The notes beneath the pieces are model-generated. The model ran no database searches. It had not been told where the DNA came from and was given only the letters and a program-made list of their open reading frames with translations. A stretch of DNA of 11,258 nt, from the NCBI GenBank assembly GCA_036480335.1, contig JAZGGH010000141.1, forward strand, positions 1 to 11,258, in the 5' to 3' direction. The DNA is from JAZGER01 sp036480335 (GTDB lineage: Bacteria; Pseudomonadota; Gammaproteobacteria; DSM-19610). Within the stretch, counting starts at the first letter, position 1, and each line of letters begins with the position of its first letter. Below are positions 1-7,761 of this stretch, one piece after another. The translations under genes were made by a program, and so were the position numbers.

Positions 1-70
1 AGAAGAACCGAAAGGACACATGGCAGAAATACTCCCGGACGGCACAGTGCAAATGATTGAAGTGGCGTAG
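1..70 (+). CDS. C-terminal end of an upstream gene, probably a nitrate/nitrite transporter (partial)
   Basis: The frame is open from the window edge to a TAG at 68-70 and shows a tail reading EEPKGHMAEILPDGT and ending MIEVA. Only about 22 residues are visible, too few for a domain call. Two things suggest an MFS NasA/NarK-type nitrate/nitrite transporter: the short acidic, Gly/Asp-containing tail, and the next gene 25 bases downstream, a PP2C-kinase fusion that follows the nitrate transporter gene in Pseudomonas-type nitrate-assimilation loci. The reading frame is seen directly; the identity is an inference from context. Confidence 0.45.
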   Translation, partial: EEPKGHMAEILPDGTVQMIEVA

Positions 71-95
71 GGATTTGTAAGTTACACTGCGCATC

Positions 96-1793
96 ATGTC
101 TGAATTAAACGTCATTGCCGGTCAACACTCCGAAGCAGGTGTTAAAGAATCCAACGATGACTCCTGTGGCATTCGGATACCTGAAAATGTCCTGTTAGCT
201 ACCAAGGGAATTGCAGCTGTGGTTGCTGATGGGATGAGTGGTAGTGAAGCGGGACGCGAAGCGGCAGATGCCTGTGTGCAGGGATTTTTAAACGATTATT
301 ACAGCACACCGGATTCCTGGACCGTTAAAACCTCCGGTGAGAAAATTCTTGGTGCATTAAATCGCTGGCTCTATAGTCAGGGCCATCTAAAATACAATTC
401 ACCCAAAGGCCTGGTAACAACTCTCAGCGCACTAGTCATTAAATCCTGTACTGCGTACTATTTTCATGTTGGTGATACTCGGATATATCGTTTACGTGGT
501 GAGGAGTTTGAGCAGTTAACCCATGACCACCGCGTCGAAGTAGGAAGTGATAAAACTTATCTTAGTCGAGCGATGGGTATTGACCCCCATATCGATATTG
601 ACTTCAGGTCGTTTGATATCGAAACCGGTGACAGCCTGCTGCTAACAACCGATGGAATTCATGATTTTGTTAACGACATTACACTCAAGCGCCTGGTCGT
701 AGAAAATTTTCGTCAACCTGAAAAAACCGTCAGTGCTATATTGCAAAAAGCCAGGCTAGCCAAAAGTAATGACAATCTCACCGCGCAATTACTCTATGTT
801 AAAGGATTACCAAACCTTGATGAAAATGAGTTTTACAGAGAATTAACCGATTTACCTTTTCCACCGCCTCTCGAATCCGGCATGGTACTGGACGGTTATA
901 AGATACTCCGGGAAATTCATGCCAGTAAACGAACCCAGGTTTATCTTGCGCTGGATACTGAAACCAATGAAAAGTTTATCCTGAAAACACCTTCTGTCAA
1001 TTTTGAGGACGATCCAGCATACATCGACCAGTTTCTACATGAGGAATGGGTCGGTCTGCGATTAAACAGTGCACATATCCTGAAAGTGATCGCACCTCAG
1101 AGGCGTCGCCAGTGTCTGTATTATGTAACCGAATATATTGACGGTCAAACATTGCGCCAATGGATGCACGACCACCCCCATCCACCGATAAACGAAGCCA
1201 GAATAATTGCCAAACAAATTGCCTCTGGACTTCGCACCATGCATCGGAAGGAAATGATTCATCAGGATTTAAAGCCTGAAAATATTATGATTGACGGGCA
1301 TGGCATGATTAAAATTATCGATTTCGGATCGACAAAAATAGCCGGTATCCAGGAAATAGCTACGCCGATAGATCGTGAAACGGTCTTAGGTACAAAAAAC
1401 TACACGGCACCTGAATACCTGAAAAATAACGCGGGCAGTAACCGCTCTGATATTTTTTCTTTGGGGGTTATTGTTTATGAAATGCTGACAGGCTCTTTAC
1501 CCTACTCCAAAGAACTTACCACTCGCAATGTGCACAAAGTAAAATACCTGAACGCCACGGATAAAAATGATCAGGTCCCTGCATGGATAGATAGCGCTTT
1601 GCGTAAAGCTGTGTCAATCAACCCTGAACAGCGCTATTCGCTATTATCTGAATTCATTTACGATCTGGAACACCCTAACCAGAATTTCGCCCAGCAGCAC
1701 CGCCAACCGTTAATAGATCGTCACCCTGTGGGCTTCTGGCGAACACTTTCTATTGTCTTTTTCTTAACAACTCTCCTGGCACTGATCCTTTAA
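96..1793 (+). CDS. Bifunctional PP2C-type protein phosphatase / Ser-Thr protein kinase, tail-anchored
   Basis: A 565-residue fusion. Residues 1-235 are a PP2C phosphatase: an Asn-Asp-Asp cluster at 20-22, VADGMSG with the metal-binding Asp45, HVGDTRIYRLR at 124-134, TTDGIHD with Asp186, and DNLT with Asp226. Residues 262-530 are a Hanks-type kinase: Lys297 in FILKTPS, HQDLKPEN at 389-396, DFG at 409-411, APE at 438-440 and SDIFSLGV at 451-458. The glycine loop (REIHASKRTQVYLA) is degenerate and the HRD Arg is replaced by Gln. Residues 546-565 form one hydrophobic segment at the extreme C-terminus, suggesting a tail anchor with both enzymes in the cytoplasm. The gene lies 25 bases after a probable nitrate transporter, matching the nasA-kinase order in Pseudomonas, so a role in controlling nitrate assimilation is plausible. 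No strong ribosome-binding site precedes the ATG at 96, which fits coupling to the upstream gene. Confidence 0.93.
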   Translation: MSELNVIAGQHSEAGVKESNDDSCGIRIPENVLLATKGIAAVVADGMSGSEAGREAADACVQGFLNDYYSTPDSWTVKTSGEKILGALNRWLYSQGHLKYNSPKGLVTTLSALVIKSCTAYYFHVGDTRIYRLRGEEFEQLTHDHRVEVGSDKTYLSRAMGIDPHIDIDFRSFDIETGDSLLLTTDGIHDFVNDITLKRLVVENFRQPEKTVSAILQKARLAKSNDNLTAQLLYVKGLPNLDENEFYRELTDLPFPPPLESGMVLDGYKILREIHASKRTQVYLALDTETNEKFILKTPSVNFEDDPAYIDQFLHEEWVGLRLNSAHILKVIAPQRRRQCLYYVTEYIDGQTLRQWMHDHPHPPINEARIIAKQIASGLRTMHRKEMIHQDLKPENIMIDGHGMIKIIDFGSTKIAGIQEIATPIDRETVLGTKNYTAPEYLKNNAGSNRSDIFSLGVIVYEMLTGSLPYSKELTTRNVHKVKYLNATDKNDQVPAWIDSALRKAVSINPEQRYSLLSEFIYDLEHPNQNFAQQHRQPLIDRHPVGFWRTLSIVFFLTTLLALIL

Positions 1794-1926
1794 TGATGAG
1801 CTTCAAAAGCTGACCACTGACCTCTGTTAGTCCTGGCAACAGACAACTCACATTGGCCAAAGAAACCGGACTCATGTATATTGAATATGACAAATACCAC
1901 TATAAAATCTGGTTAAAAATAAAATT

Positions 1927-2211
1927 ATGGAAAAGACGGATGATATGCCTCTTTGGGTTTTTCTTGCATTTTCAAGTATTTCAACACGAAAAGGTGCATT
2001 AATATTAATTTATTCCTGCCTGCTGTTTTCGATTTATTGTATCCCATGGGGTCAATTTTTAGCGGGTCAGGCCTGGGTTGAAAAAATCTTTCTGATTAAA
2101 GACTGGAGCTGGTTCGTGATGATGGTGCCCGTTATGCTCTGGTACTGGTTAAGCTTAAAATGGATTGATAAAAATACTGGCTGGGATAGCGTTCAGCAAC
2201 AGAAAAATTAA
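1927..2211 (+). CDS. Small two-helix membrane protein of unknown function
   Basis: 94 residues with two hydrophobic segments, about residues 23-40 and 60-77, joined by a short polar loop, and a hydrophilic Gln/Lys-rich C-terminus. Aromatic residues are unusually frequent (WGQF, DWSWF, LWYWLSLKW), typical of a small inner-membrane protein. I do not recognise a named family. No clear ribosome-binding site precedes the ATG at 1927. An in-frame ATG at 1945 (Met7, MPLWVFLAF) has AAGACGGA just upstream and may be the true start. The gene follows the PP2C-kinase by 133 bases in the same direction and may belong to the same operon. Its stop is 23 bases before the terminator of the convergent peroxidase gene. 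That it is a real coding region is inferred from the clean hydrophobic pattern and lack of a competing frame. Confidence 0.6.
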   Translation: MEKTDDMPLWVFLAFSSISTRKGALILIYSCLLFSIYCIPWGQFLAGQAWVEKIFLIKDWSWFVMMVPVMLWYWLSLKWIDKNTGWDSVQQQKN

Positions 2212-2233
2212 GGAACTTGCTGCTGGCTTAGGC

Positions 2234-2257
2234 TAAAAATGACCCCGAAGAGCCACT
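2234..2257 (-). terminator. Rho-independent terminator of the first di-heme peroxidase-dockerin gene
   Basis: On the - strand an 8-bp stem with wobble pairs (AGTGGCTC / GGGGTCAT) closes on a UUCG tetraloop and runs into ATTTTTAG. It corresponds in place and loop sequence to the stronger terminator of the paralogous gene at 4986-5021. It also closes the convergent arrangement with the + strand gene ending at 2211. Confidence 0.65.
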
Positions 2258-2274
2258 GTCGCTTTAATAGAGCA

Positions 2275-2288
2275 GGGACTCTCTTCCC
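2275..2288 (-). other. Conserved 3' UTR hairpin, copy 1 (GGGA-N6-TCCC)
   Basis: Between the stop codon and terminator of the first peroxidase gene the transcript can form GGGA-AGAGAG-TCCC. The same GGGA-N6-TCCC hairpin with different loop and flanks sits at 5035-5048 after the second copy. Preservation of both arms while the loop differs suggests that the structure was kept after duplication. Confidence 0.45.
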
Positions 2289-2331
2289 ACTTGCTACTGC
2301 CCATTCTTTAAAACAGAATCACCTCCTGTCA

Positions 2332-4860
2332 CTACGGGGCCGCTGGCCCTGGTGAGCGTCCAAAAGCAACACTGAAGAGAGTAAAATCACCAAAATCTAC
2401 CTGGCCATCGCCATTGAAGTCGGCATGATCGCTGAGTGTAAATGGCTCGACTCCAGGTGCGCTTGTGCCAAAGAGAACCGAGAAAAGAGTGAAGTCACTG
2501 AAGTCAACATTGCCACTGTTATCGAGGTCTGCATCGCAAATATTACCAAATCCATCGTCATCGGTATCAAGTTGATGGGTATTAGCGACCAGCGTGCAGT
2601 TGTCCTCGAGATCCCCGATTGTATCCAGATCTATATCATCCGTTAGCGCTGGGTCCCTGGGATCCAGCCCAAGAAAAGGTTCCAGTGGCGGCAGAAATAC
2701 TGCGCTACGGCCACCCGCGCCTATTGCGACCACCTGTTGAAAATTCTCTGAGTCATTTAACAATACTGTACGCACAACTTCGTTAACAGACGTATTTCCC
2801 GGATGCTCTGCACTGCCTGTGACAGGTACAAAGATCTCCGGGTGATCAAAAGGGGCTGATTCGTTCACCACACGGTCATCGGTCAGTGTCATCAGAAATT
2901 GCACCAGCTCATCAGCCAGTACATCCTGATTTCTGAGCGCACCGAGAGGCAGAACAGTAATGTCGAAATTATCAGCATTCGTATTCGGAAAATCCGTACC
3001 GCGAATATAAAAATCCACGACCTGGCGCAGTGTCGACATACCACCGTTATGCATGTATGGCCCGGTCAGGCTGACATTTCGCAAGCTGGCGGTTTTGAAG
3101 TTTCCTCCATTGTTCACGCGGCCTGGGTAAGGAAATGTATCTATCGGCAAGAAAGCTGGCGGTAAATCGGGTAAATACGACTGCATAGATGAGGGGAAAG
3201 GATTGAGTGGGTTAGGTATATCCTGCATATCCCACAATTCCGGCGTATTGGGTATTGGCCCTCCCAGGTTCCAAAGCGCGAGAGCACCAATGGATAATGG
3301 TACGTCCATTAAACCTGCACCCAGTACGGTAAATGCCGAACGCCCTGCATCTTCGCTAACCGCCAGAAAGTCTGCTGCATCTGGATGATGGTTACCACCA
3401 GGGCGCACCGCCGTATTATGCGTGCCGGTATCATACATCGCGGTACCGGTAAGCAGCGGCATAAAATCATTAGCATCCGCCGGGTTTTCATCCAGTGGTG
3501 TTGGCTGAAAAACACCCGGGAATATTTCCTGCTCACCCTGGATCGACAATACATCCGCATCCGTCATAATCGGATCCCCATGACAGCGGCCACAGCCACT
3601 GGTAACAAACAGAGCGAAACCATTCGCCTCAGACGGAGTATAGGAAGCAACACCTTCTGCCACCTTGTCGAATTTGGTGTTGTCAGATACCAGAGTCGCC
3701 ATGTACATCTGCACCGCAATGCCAAAAAAATAAGAAAAATTAGCTTCCATCTGAGTGTATTCATCCGTAGTAGCTGGTGTGCCCGGTGAAATGGCAGGAA
3801 TGCCATTCGCATCATAGGTAATTTTTTCAGTGTTGTTGTCCCAGTATTTTGCCGGGAAAGCAAACTGAATCATTTGATCATAATCCACAGTCAACCCTGT
3901 GCCTGAAACAGTGTCCGCTAAAATCCCTAGTACACTATCGTTCGGGTCGACCCTTTGCTGACCCAGAGGTTTCAGGCTAAGCATCTTCTTACCAATTTTT
4001 GGCCAGGTTCGTCCCAGGAATGACATTTCATTGTCGCTCAGAGGAGGGTCAACCGCCGTTGACGCCAGTGAGGACTGTCGTAGCCGTAGGATTTCCGTTT
4101 GTAGATTTCCACTCGCATTGGTTAACAAATGCGGCCTGGAGTCAGCTGCTCCAAATGGGTTTGCGCCATTAAAAACATTGTTGGCACGGCCATCCCAGAA
4201 GTTAAAAAAATTAAAAACTGTATTAAATATCGATGGAGAGTTTCGTAGTTCAACACGGCGCAAATTATGCGTGCCATCGCTAAAAATAGGATCCACAAGC
4301 GGGGAGGATAAATCGACGGGTTTACCTGGAACAACGTCTACAAAAATCGCATGCTTTACGCCCTGCGAAGAAATAATGTCATTGTTATCCGAGATGACAT
4401 TGTCTGGATTATTCAATGGGTCACCCGACTCGTGTTGAGCAAACACTCGATGTGTTGGGAAGTGCGCGGCGGTCAATGACATATCGGCAGACACTGCGTC
4501 CGGGGCCAACTGTGGCAGTCCCAGATTATTATTACCAAATTGGCTATCGTTTGAACCGGGGTTAATCTGATTGCGTGTCCGCGAATCTGCTCCTGCATGA
4601 AAGTGACAGGTTCCACAGGCCTGAATGCCATCACTGCCCACCTGCATATCCCAGAATAATGCCTTGCCCAATGCAATCACTGCGGGTCTATTCGACGTTA
4701 TATAGTTTCCAAGATTGATTGGCTCCGGGATAGCGGCTGTTTTCAAGGTTAAACCGGACACGTTAGTTGCAGCGCACGCCAGACAAAGAATCATGGTCTG
4801 CCGTATAGATTGAGGAACCCACTGCTGAGTATTTTTTATAGGCTTGTTCGTTTCGTACAT
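2332..4860 (-). CDS. Secreted di-heme peroxidase (CCP/MauG superfamily) with TSP3-like and dockerin tail, copy 1
   Basis: 842 residues. An N-terminal hydrophobic stretch (about 21-36) is a likely Sec signal after a long polar n-region. Two c-type heme sites are visible: CGTCH at 82-86 and CGRCH at 423-427. Family hallmarks are FWDGRA at 222-227 and the YMHNGGMSTLRQVVDFY block at 602-618. Reduction of H2O2 or another substrate with electrons from a periplasmic donor is expected from the family; the substrate is unknown. The C-terminus has a thrombospondin-type-3-like calcium segment (about 742-777, Cys755 and Cys775) and two dockerin type I repeats. Calcium-loop ligands are D778/D780/S782/N784/D786/D789 and D814/N816/D818/Q820/D822/D825. 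The body is about twice the usual CCP length and the hemes are about 340 residues apart. GGGGA at 4867-4871, six bases before the ATG, supports this start. The paralogue is next upstream. Confidence 0.93.
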   Translation of the reverse strand: MYETNKPIKNTQQWVPQSIRQTMILCLACAATNVSGLTLKTAAIPEPINLGNYITSNRPAVIALGKALFWDMQVGSDGIQACGTCHFHAGADSRTRNQINPGSNDSQFGNNNLGLPQLAPDAVSADMSLTAAHFPTHRVFAQHESGDPLNNPDNVISDNNDIISSQGVKHAIFVDVVPGKPVDLSSPLVDPIFSDGTHNLRRVELRNSPSIFNTVFNFFNFWDGRANNVFNGANPFGAADSRPHLLTNASGNLQTEILRLRQSSLASTAVDPPLSDNEMSFLGRTWPKIGKKMLSLKPLGQQRVDPNDSVLGILADTVSGTGLTVDYDQMIQFAFPAKYWDNNTEKITYDANGIPAISPGTPATTDEYTQMEANFSYFFGIAVQMYMATLVSDNTKFDKVAEGVASYTPSEANGFALFVTSGCGRCHGDPIMTDADVLSIQGEQEIFPGVFQPTPLDENPADANDFMPLLTGTAMYDTGTHNTAVRPGGNHHPDAADFLAVSEDAGRSAFTVLGAGLMDVPLSIGALALWNLGGPIPNTPELWDMQDIPNPLNPFPSSMQSYLPDLPPAFLPIDTFPYPGRVNNGGNFKTASLRNVSLTGPYMHNGGMSTLRQVVDFYIRGTDFPNTNADNFDITVLPLGALRNQDVLADELVQFLMTLTDDRVVNESAPFDHPEIFVPVTGSAEHPGNTSVNEVVRTVLLNDSENFQQVVAIGAGGRSAVFLPPLEPFLGLDPRDPALTDDIDLDTIGDLEDNCTLVANTHQLDTDDDGFGNICDADLDNSGNVDFSDFTLFSVLFGTSAPGVEPFTLSDHADFNGDGQVDFGDFTLFSVAFGRSPGPAAP

Positions 4861-4883
4861 ATGACATCCCCAACTACAAAATT

Positions 4884-4898
4884 TTATTTACTTTTCAT
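4884..4898 (-). other. Possible four-codon leader ORF upstream of peroxidase copy 1
   Basis: ATG AAA AGT AAA TAA (MKSK) is preceded by AAGGGAG with a six-base spacer and ends 23 bases before the peroxidase start codon. The signal is good for such a short frame, but chance cannot be excluded. Confidence 0.2.
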
Positions 4899-4922
4899 TT
4901 GTTACTCCCTTAACTATGGAAT

Positions 4923-4969
4923 CCGATATTGACTTGGTTTATCGTATCGGCTGAGATTACTTTCCAGCC
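4923..4969 (-). promoter_or_regulatory. Two abutting inverted repeats in the leader of peroxidase copy 1
   Basis: On the - strand GGCTG-N11-CAGCC (4969-4949) is followed directly by CCGATA-N16-TATCGG (4950-4923), about 65-110 bases before the start codon at 4860. They could be operators or leader hairpins. I recognise no known riboswitch, and no convincing sigma-70 or sigma-54 promoter is visible nearby. Confidence 0.3.
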
Positions 4970-4985
4970 TTTAACCTGACTAACT

Positions 4986-5021
4986 AAAAATAACAACAAC
5001 GGCCCGAAGAGCCGCTGTTGT
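4986..5021 (-). terminator. Rho-independent terminator of the second di-heme peroxidase-dockerin gene
   Basis: On the - strand an 11-bp stem (ACAACAGCGGC / GCCGTTGTTGT, with one G-U pair; + strand arms 5011-5021 and 4993-5003) has a short loop containing TTCG and is followed by TATTTTT. It is the strongest terminator in the window and separates the two paralogues into independent transcription units. Confidence 0.85.
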
Positions 5022-5029
5022 CGTTTGAT

Positions 5030-5056
5030 GTAGTGGGAATCCTTTCCCGTTACTAC
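5030..5056 (-). other. Conserved 3' UTR hairpin, copy 2
   Basis: On the - strand GTAGT-AAC-GGGA-N6-TCCC-ACTAC folds into a two-part stem with a three-base internal bulge, between the stop codon and the terminator. It is the counterpart of the GGGA-N6-TCCC hairpin at 2275-2288. Confidence 0.45.
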
Positions 5057-5079
5057 TCTCCGTTTTACAAAGAACCTCC

Positions 5080-7635
5080 TTATGGGGCAGCTGGCCCTGG
5101 TGGACTTCCAAATGCAGCACTGAACATGGTGAAGTCACCAAAGTCTACCTGGCCATCACCATTCAAATCAGCATGGTCGCTGGGGGTGAATGGGACTATC
5201 CCTGGTGCGGGAGTACCAAAGAGACTCGAGAACATCGTAAAGTCACTGAAGTCCACATTGCCACTACCATCCAGATCAGCATCGCAAATATTGCCAAAAC
5301 CATCTCCATCGGTATCCCGCTGATTGGTATTCACTGCAACCGAGCAATTATCCACAAGGTCTCCAACCGTATCCAGATCGGTGTCATCCGTTAACGCAGC
5401 GTCTCTGGGGTCAAGCCCGAGGAAAGGCTGCAGTGGAGGACGGAACACAGCACTACGACCACCACCACCCACAGCAAGCACCTGTTGGAAATTCGCAGTA
5501 TCGTTTAACATCTCGGTGCGTGCAGCCTCGTTGGTAAAACCGTTCCCTGGATGCTCTGCGATACCCGTGATAGGCACAAAAATTTCTGGATGATCAAAGG
5601 GGGCTGATTCATTTGCCACGCGTTCATCGGTAAGTGTCATCAGGAACTGCACTAACGCATCGACCAATACCTCCTGATTCCGGATTCCACCAAGAGGCAA
5701 TATTTGCGTATCGAAATTCTCAACATTTGTGTTTGGAAAATCAGTACCACGCGTGTAGAAGTCCACAACCTGACGCAGCGTCGACATACCTCCGTTGTGC
5801 ATGTAAGGCCCAGTCAGGCTCACATTGCGCAAGTTAGCGGTCTTGAAGTTACCCCCATTATTGACACGACCAAGGTAAGGTATAGTGTCTTCAGACAGGA
5901 AGGCTGGTGGTAATTCAGGTATGAAGTTTACCAAATGCAATGGGAATACTGGCCCTGCACCCCCTGAATTTGGCGTGTCCGCTGGATCCCACAATTCAGG
6001 CGTATTGGGTATCGGCCCCCCAAAATTCCACAGTGATATAGCACCAATAGAGAGTGGAATTTCCATTATCCCTGGTATACCTATCTCAGTGAAAGCAGAA
6101 CGACCTGGATCTTCACTGACGGCCAGATGGTCAAACGAGAGTGGATTGTGGGTACCACCAGGTCGTACACCTGTGTTGTGCGTACCAGTATCGTACATAG
6201 CAACACCCGAAGCCATCGGCATAAAGTCGTTTGCATCTGCCGGGTTCTGGTCAAGCTCTGTTGGTACAAAGAGGCCGGGAAACGGTTCCTGTAAGCCTTG
6301 AATTGTGACCACATCGATATCTTGCATGATGGGGTCAACATGGCAAACATCACAACCGTTCAAGATAAACTGGAGAGCCCCACTTGCCTCGGCTGGTGTA
6401 AAAGCATCTATGCCTTCAGCCACCTTGTCAAATTTGGAATCATCAGACACCAGCGTTGACTGATACACCTGCGTTGACAAGCCGAAGAAGAAGGAGAAGT
6501 TGGCTTCCATCTGAGTGTATTCATCCGTAGTGCCCGGTGTGCCCGGTGAGAACGTTGGGGTCCCACCTGCATCATAAGTGACCTTCTCAGTGGTGTTGTC
6601 CCAGTATTTTGCTGGGAAAGCAAGCTGAATCAAGTCCGCATAGCTGGACGTCAATCCCGAGCTAGTTGACGTTGAATTGTCAGCCAAAGATCCTAACACG
6701 CTATCAGTCGAGTCAACCCTTTGCTGACCCAGTGGCGTCAAGCCAAGCATCTTCTTACCAATCTTGGGCCAGGTGCGCCCGACAAAGGACATTTCATTAA
6801 TACTGAGTGGAGGACCAACCGCCGTCGATGCCAGCGATGACTGTCGCAGCCGCAATTCTTCCGTTACCAGGCTTCCGCTCGCATTCGTCAGCAAATTCGG
6901 GCGCGGATCTGCTGCACCAAATGGGTTATTACCATTGAAGATATTGTTGGCTCGACCGTCCCAGAAATTGAAGAAATTAAACACTGAGTTGAATATCGAT
7001 GGTGCATTACGCGGTTCGACACGCCGAAGATTATTAGTACCATCAGTGAACACCGGATCCGGCAGAGGACTTGAAGAATCCACTGGCAACCCTGGGTTTA
7101 TATCCACAAACGTCGCGCTCTTCACACCTTGCGAAGAAATGACGTCATTGTTATCAGAGACAACATTAGCAGGCGTGCTCACCGGATCACCAGGGTCATG
7201 CTGCAATATCACTCGATGTGTTGGAAAGTGTGCGGCTGTCAGCTCCATGTCGATAGTCATTGATCCCGGCGCCACTGCTGGCAAACCCAAATTGTTATTT
7301 CCAAACTGAGTATCCGGCGTGGCGCCAACCAAACCAGGATTGAGCTGGTTTCGTGTACGACTATCAGCACCCGCATGGAAATGACAGGTTCCACAGGCCT
7401 GGACACCATCGCTACCAATTTGCATATCCCAGAACAACGCCTTTCCCAATGCGATCACTGCCGGTTTGTTCGTCGTTATAAAATCTCCCAAATCCACCGG
7501 CTCAGGAACAGGCACTGATTTCAGTGTTATTCCGAGTACGTTGGTGGCTGCGCATGTCAGTCCCACTATGACCATGCGCCGCACATATCCGGGCACCTTC
7601 GTTAGATCCTTTTTCTGGTTTCTATTGCTACCCAT
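5080..7635 (-). CDS. Secreted di-heme peroxidase (CCP/MauG superfamily) with TSP3-like and dockerin tail, copy 2
   Basis: 851 residues from the ATG at 7635. GAGG at 7642-7645 with a six-base spacer decides this start; a GTG four codons upstream overlaps that ribosome-binding site. A hydrophobic stretch (about 21-35) is a likely Sec signal. The cysteine near its end is shared with copy 1 but does not fit a lipobox. Heme sites are CGTCH at 82-86 and CDVCH at 428-432; FWDGRA and YMHNGGMSTLRQVVDFY are conserved. The tail has a TSP3-like acidic segment with two cysteines and two dockerin repeats (DADLDGSGNVDFSDF and HADLNGDGQVDFGDF) with all calcium ligands in place. A di-heme peroxidase or related oxidoreductase acting outside the inner membrane is expected from the family; the substrate is unknown. 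The cohesin-like gene lies immediately upstream on the same strand, behind a terminator-like hairpin. Confidence 0.93.
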   Translation of the reverse strand: MGSNRNQKKDLTKVPGYVRRMVIVGLTCAATNVLGITLKSVPVPEPVDLGDFITTNKPAVIALGKALFWDMQIGSDGVQACGTCHFHAGADSRTRNQLNPGLVGATPDTQFGNNNLGLPAVAPGSMTIDMELTAAHFPTHRVILQHDPGDPVSTPANVVSDNNDVISSQGVKSATFVDINPGLPVDSSSPLPDPVFTDGTNNLRRVEPRNAPSIFNSVFNFFNFWDGRANNIFNGNNPFGAADPRPNLLTNASGSLVTEELRLRQSSLASTAVGPPLSINEMSFVGRTWPKIGKKMLGLTPLGQQRVDSTDSVLGSLADNSTSTSSGLTSSYADLIQLAFPAKYWDNTTEKVTYDAGGTPTFSPGTPGTTDEYTQMEANFSFFFGLSTQVYQSTLVSDDSKFDKVAEGIDAFTPAEASGALQFILNGCDVCHVDPIMQDIDVVTIQGLQEPFPGLFVPTELDQNPADANDFMPMASGVAMYDTGTHNTGVRPGGTHNPLSFDHLAVSEDPGRSAFTEIGIPGIMEIPLSIGAISLWNFGGPIPNTPELWDPADTPNSGGAGPVFPLHLVNFIPELPPAFLSEDTIPYLGRVNNGGNFKTANLRNVSLTGPYMHNGGMSTLRQVVDFYTRGTDFPNTNVENFDTQILPLGGIRNQEVLVDALVQFLMTLTDERVANESAPFDHPEIFVPITGIAEHPGNGFTNEAARTEMLNDTANFQQVLAVGGGGRSAVFRPPLQPFLGLDPRDAALTDDTDLDTVGDLVDNCSVAVNTNQRDTDGDGFGNICDADLDGSGNVDFSDFTMFSSLFGTPAPGIVPFTPSDHADLNGDGQVDFGDFTMFSAAFGSPPGPAAP

Positions 7636-7761
7636 GTTGCACCTCACTAGTTTATGTGAATTATTCTTCCATCCTTGTTGCTGGTTTTACCCCTTGTCAG
7701 GAAATTACCCCGAAAAATAAAAACGCGTAGAGAATTAACTATATCTCTCTTCTAGACTAAA

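Larger units (their letters stand above)
2332..7635 (-). repeat. Tandem gene duplication of the di-heme peroxidase-dockerin gene
   Basis: The genes at 2332-4860 and 5080-7635 align over their whole lengths with only short insertions. Both have the first CxxCH at residues 82-86 when the second starts at its supported ATG. Long identical blocks surround FWDGRANN, RTWPKIGKKML and YMHNGGMSTLRQVVDFY. Their 3' UTRs are also related (CCCGAAGAGCC hairpin, GGGA-N6-TCCC hairpin), while the leaders upstream of the start codons show no obvious similarity. The duplicated unit therefore runs from near the start codon through the terminator. Confidence 0.88.

Noticed and set aside
3385..3789. Long open frames antisense to the peroxidase genes (also 4031-4438 and 6764-7309)
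   Set aside because: They lie wholly inside strongly supported genes, occur at matching places in both paralogues, and have compositions unlike real proteins.
4740..4800. Lipoprotein signal in the peroxidases because of a cysteine near the end of the hydrophobic stretch
   Set aside because: The residues before the cysteine do not fit a lipobox (no Leu at -3), so an ordinary Sec signal is preferred.
7633..7647. GTG at 7647 as the start of peroxidase copy 2
   Set aside because: The GTG overlaps the GAGG ribosome-binding site that is ideally placed for the ATG at 7635, and the ATG start aligns both heme motifs at the same residue numbers in the paralogues.
7678..7694. GG-N10-GC spacing upstream of peroxidase copy 2
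   Set aside because: Beyond GG and GC almost nothing fits the sigma-54 consensus.
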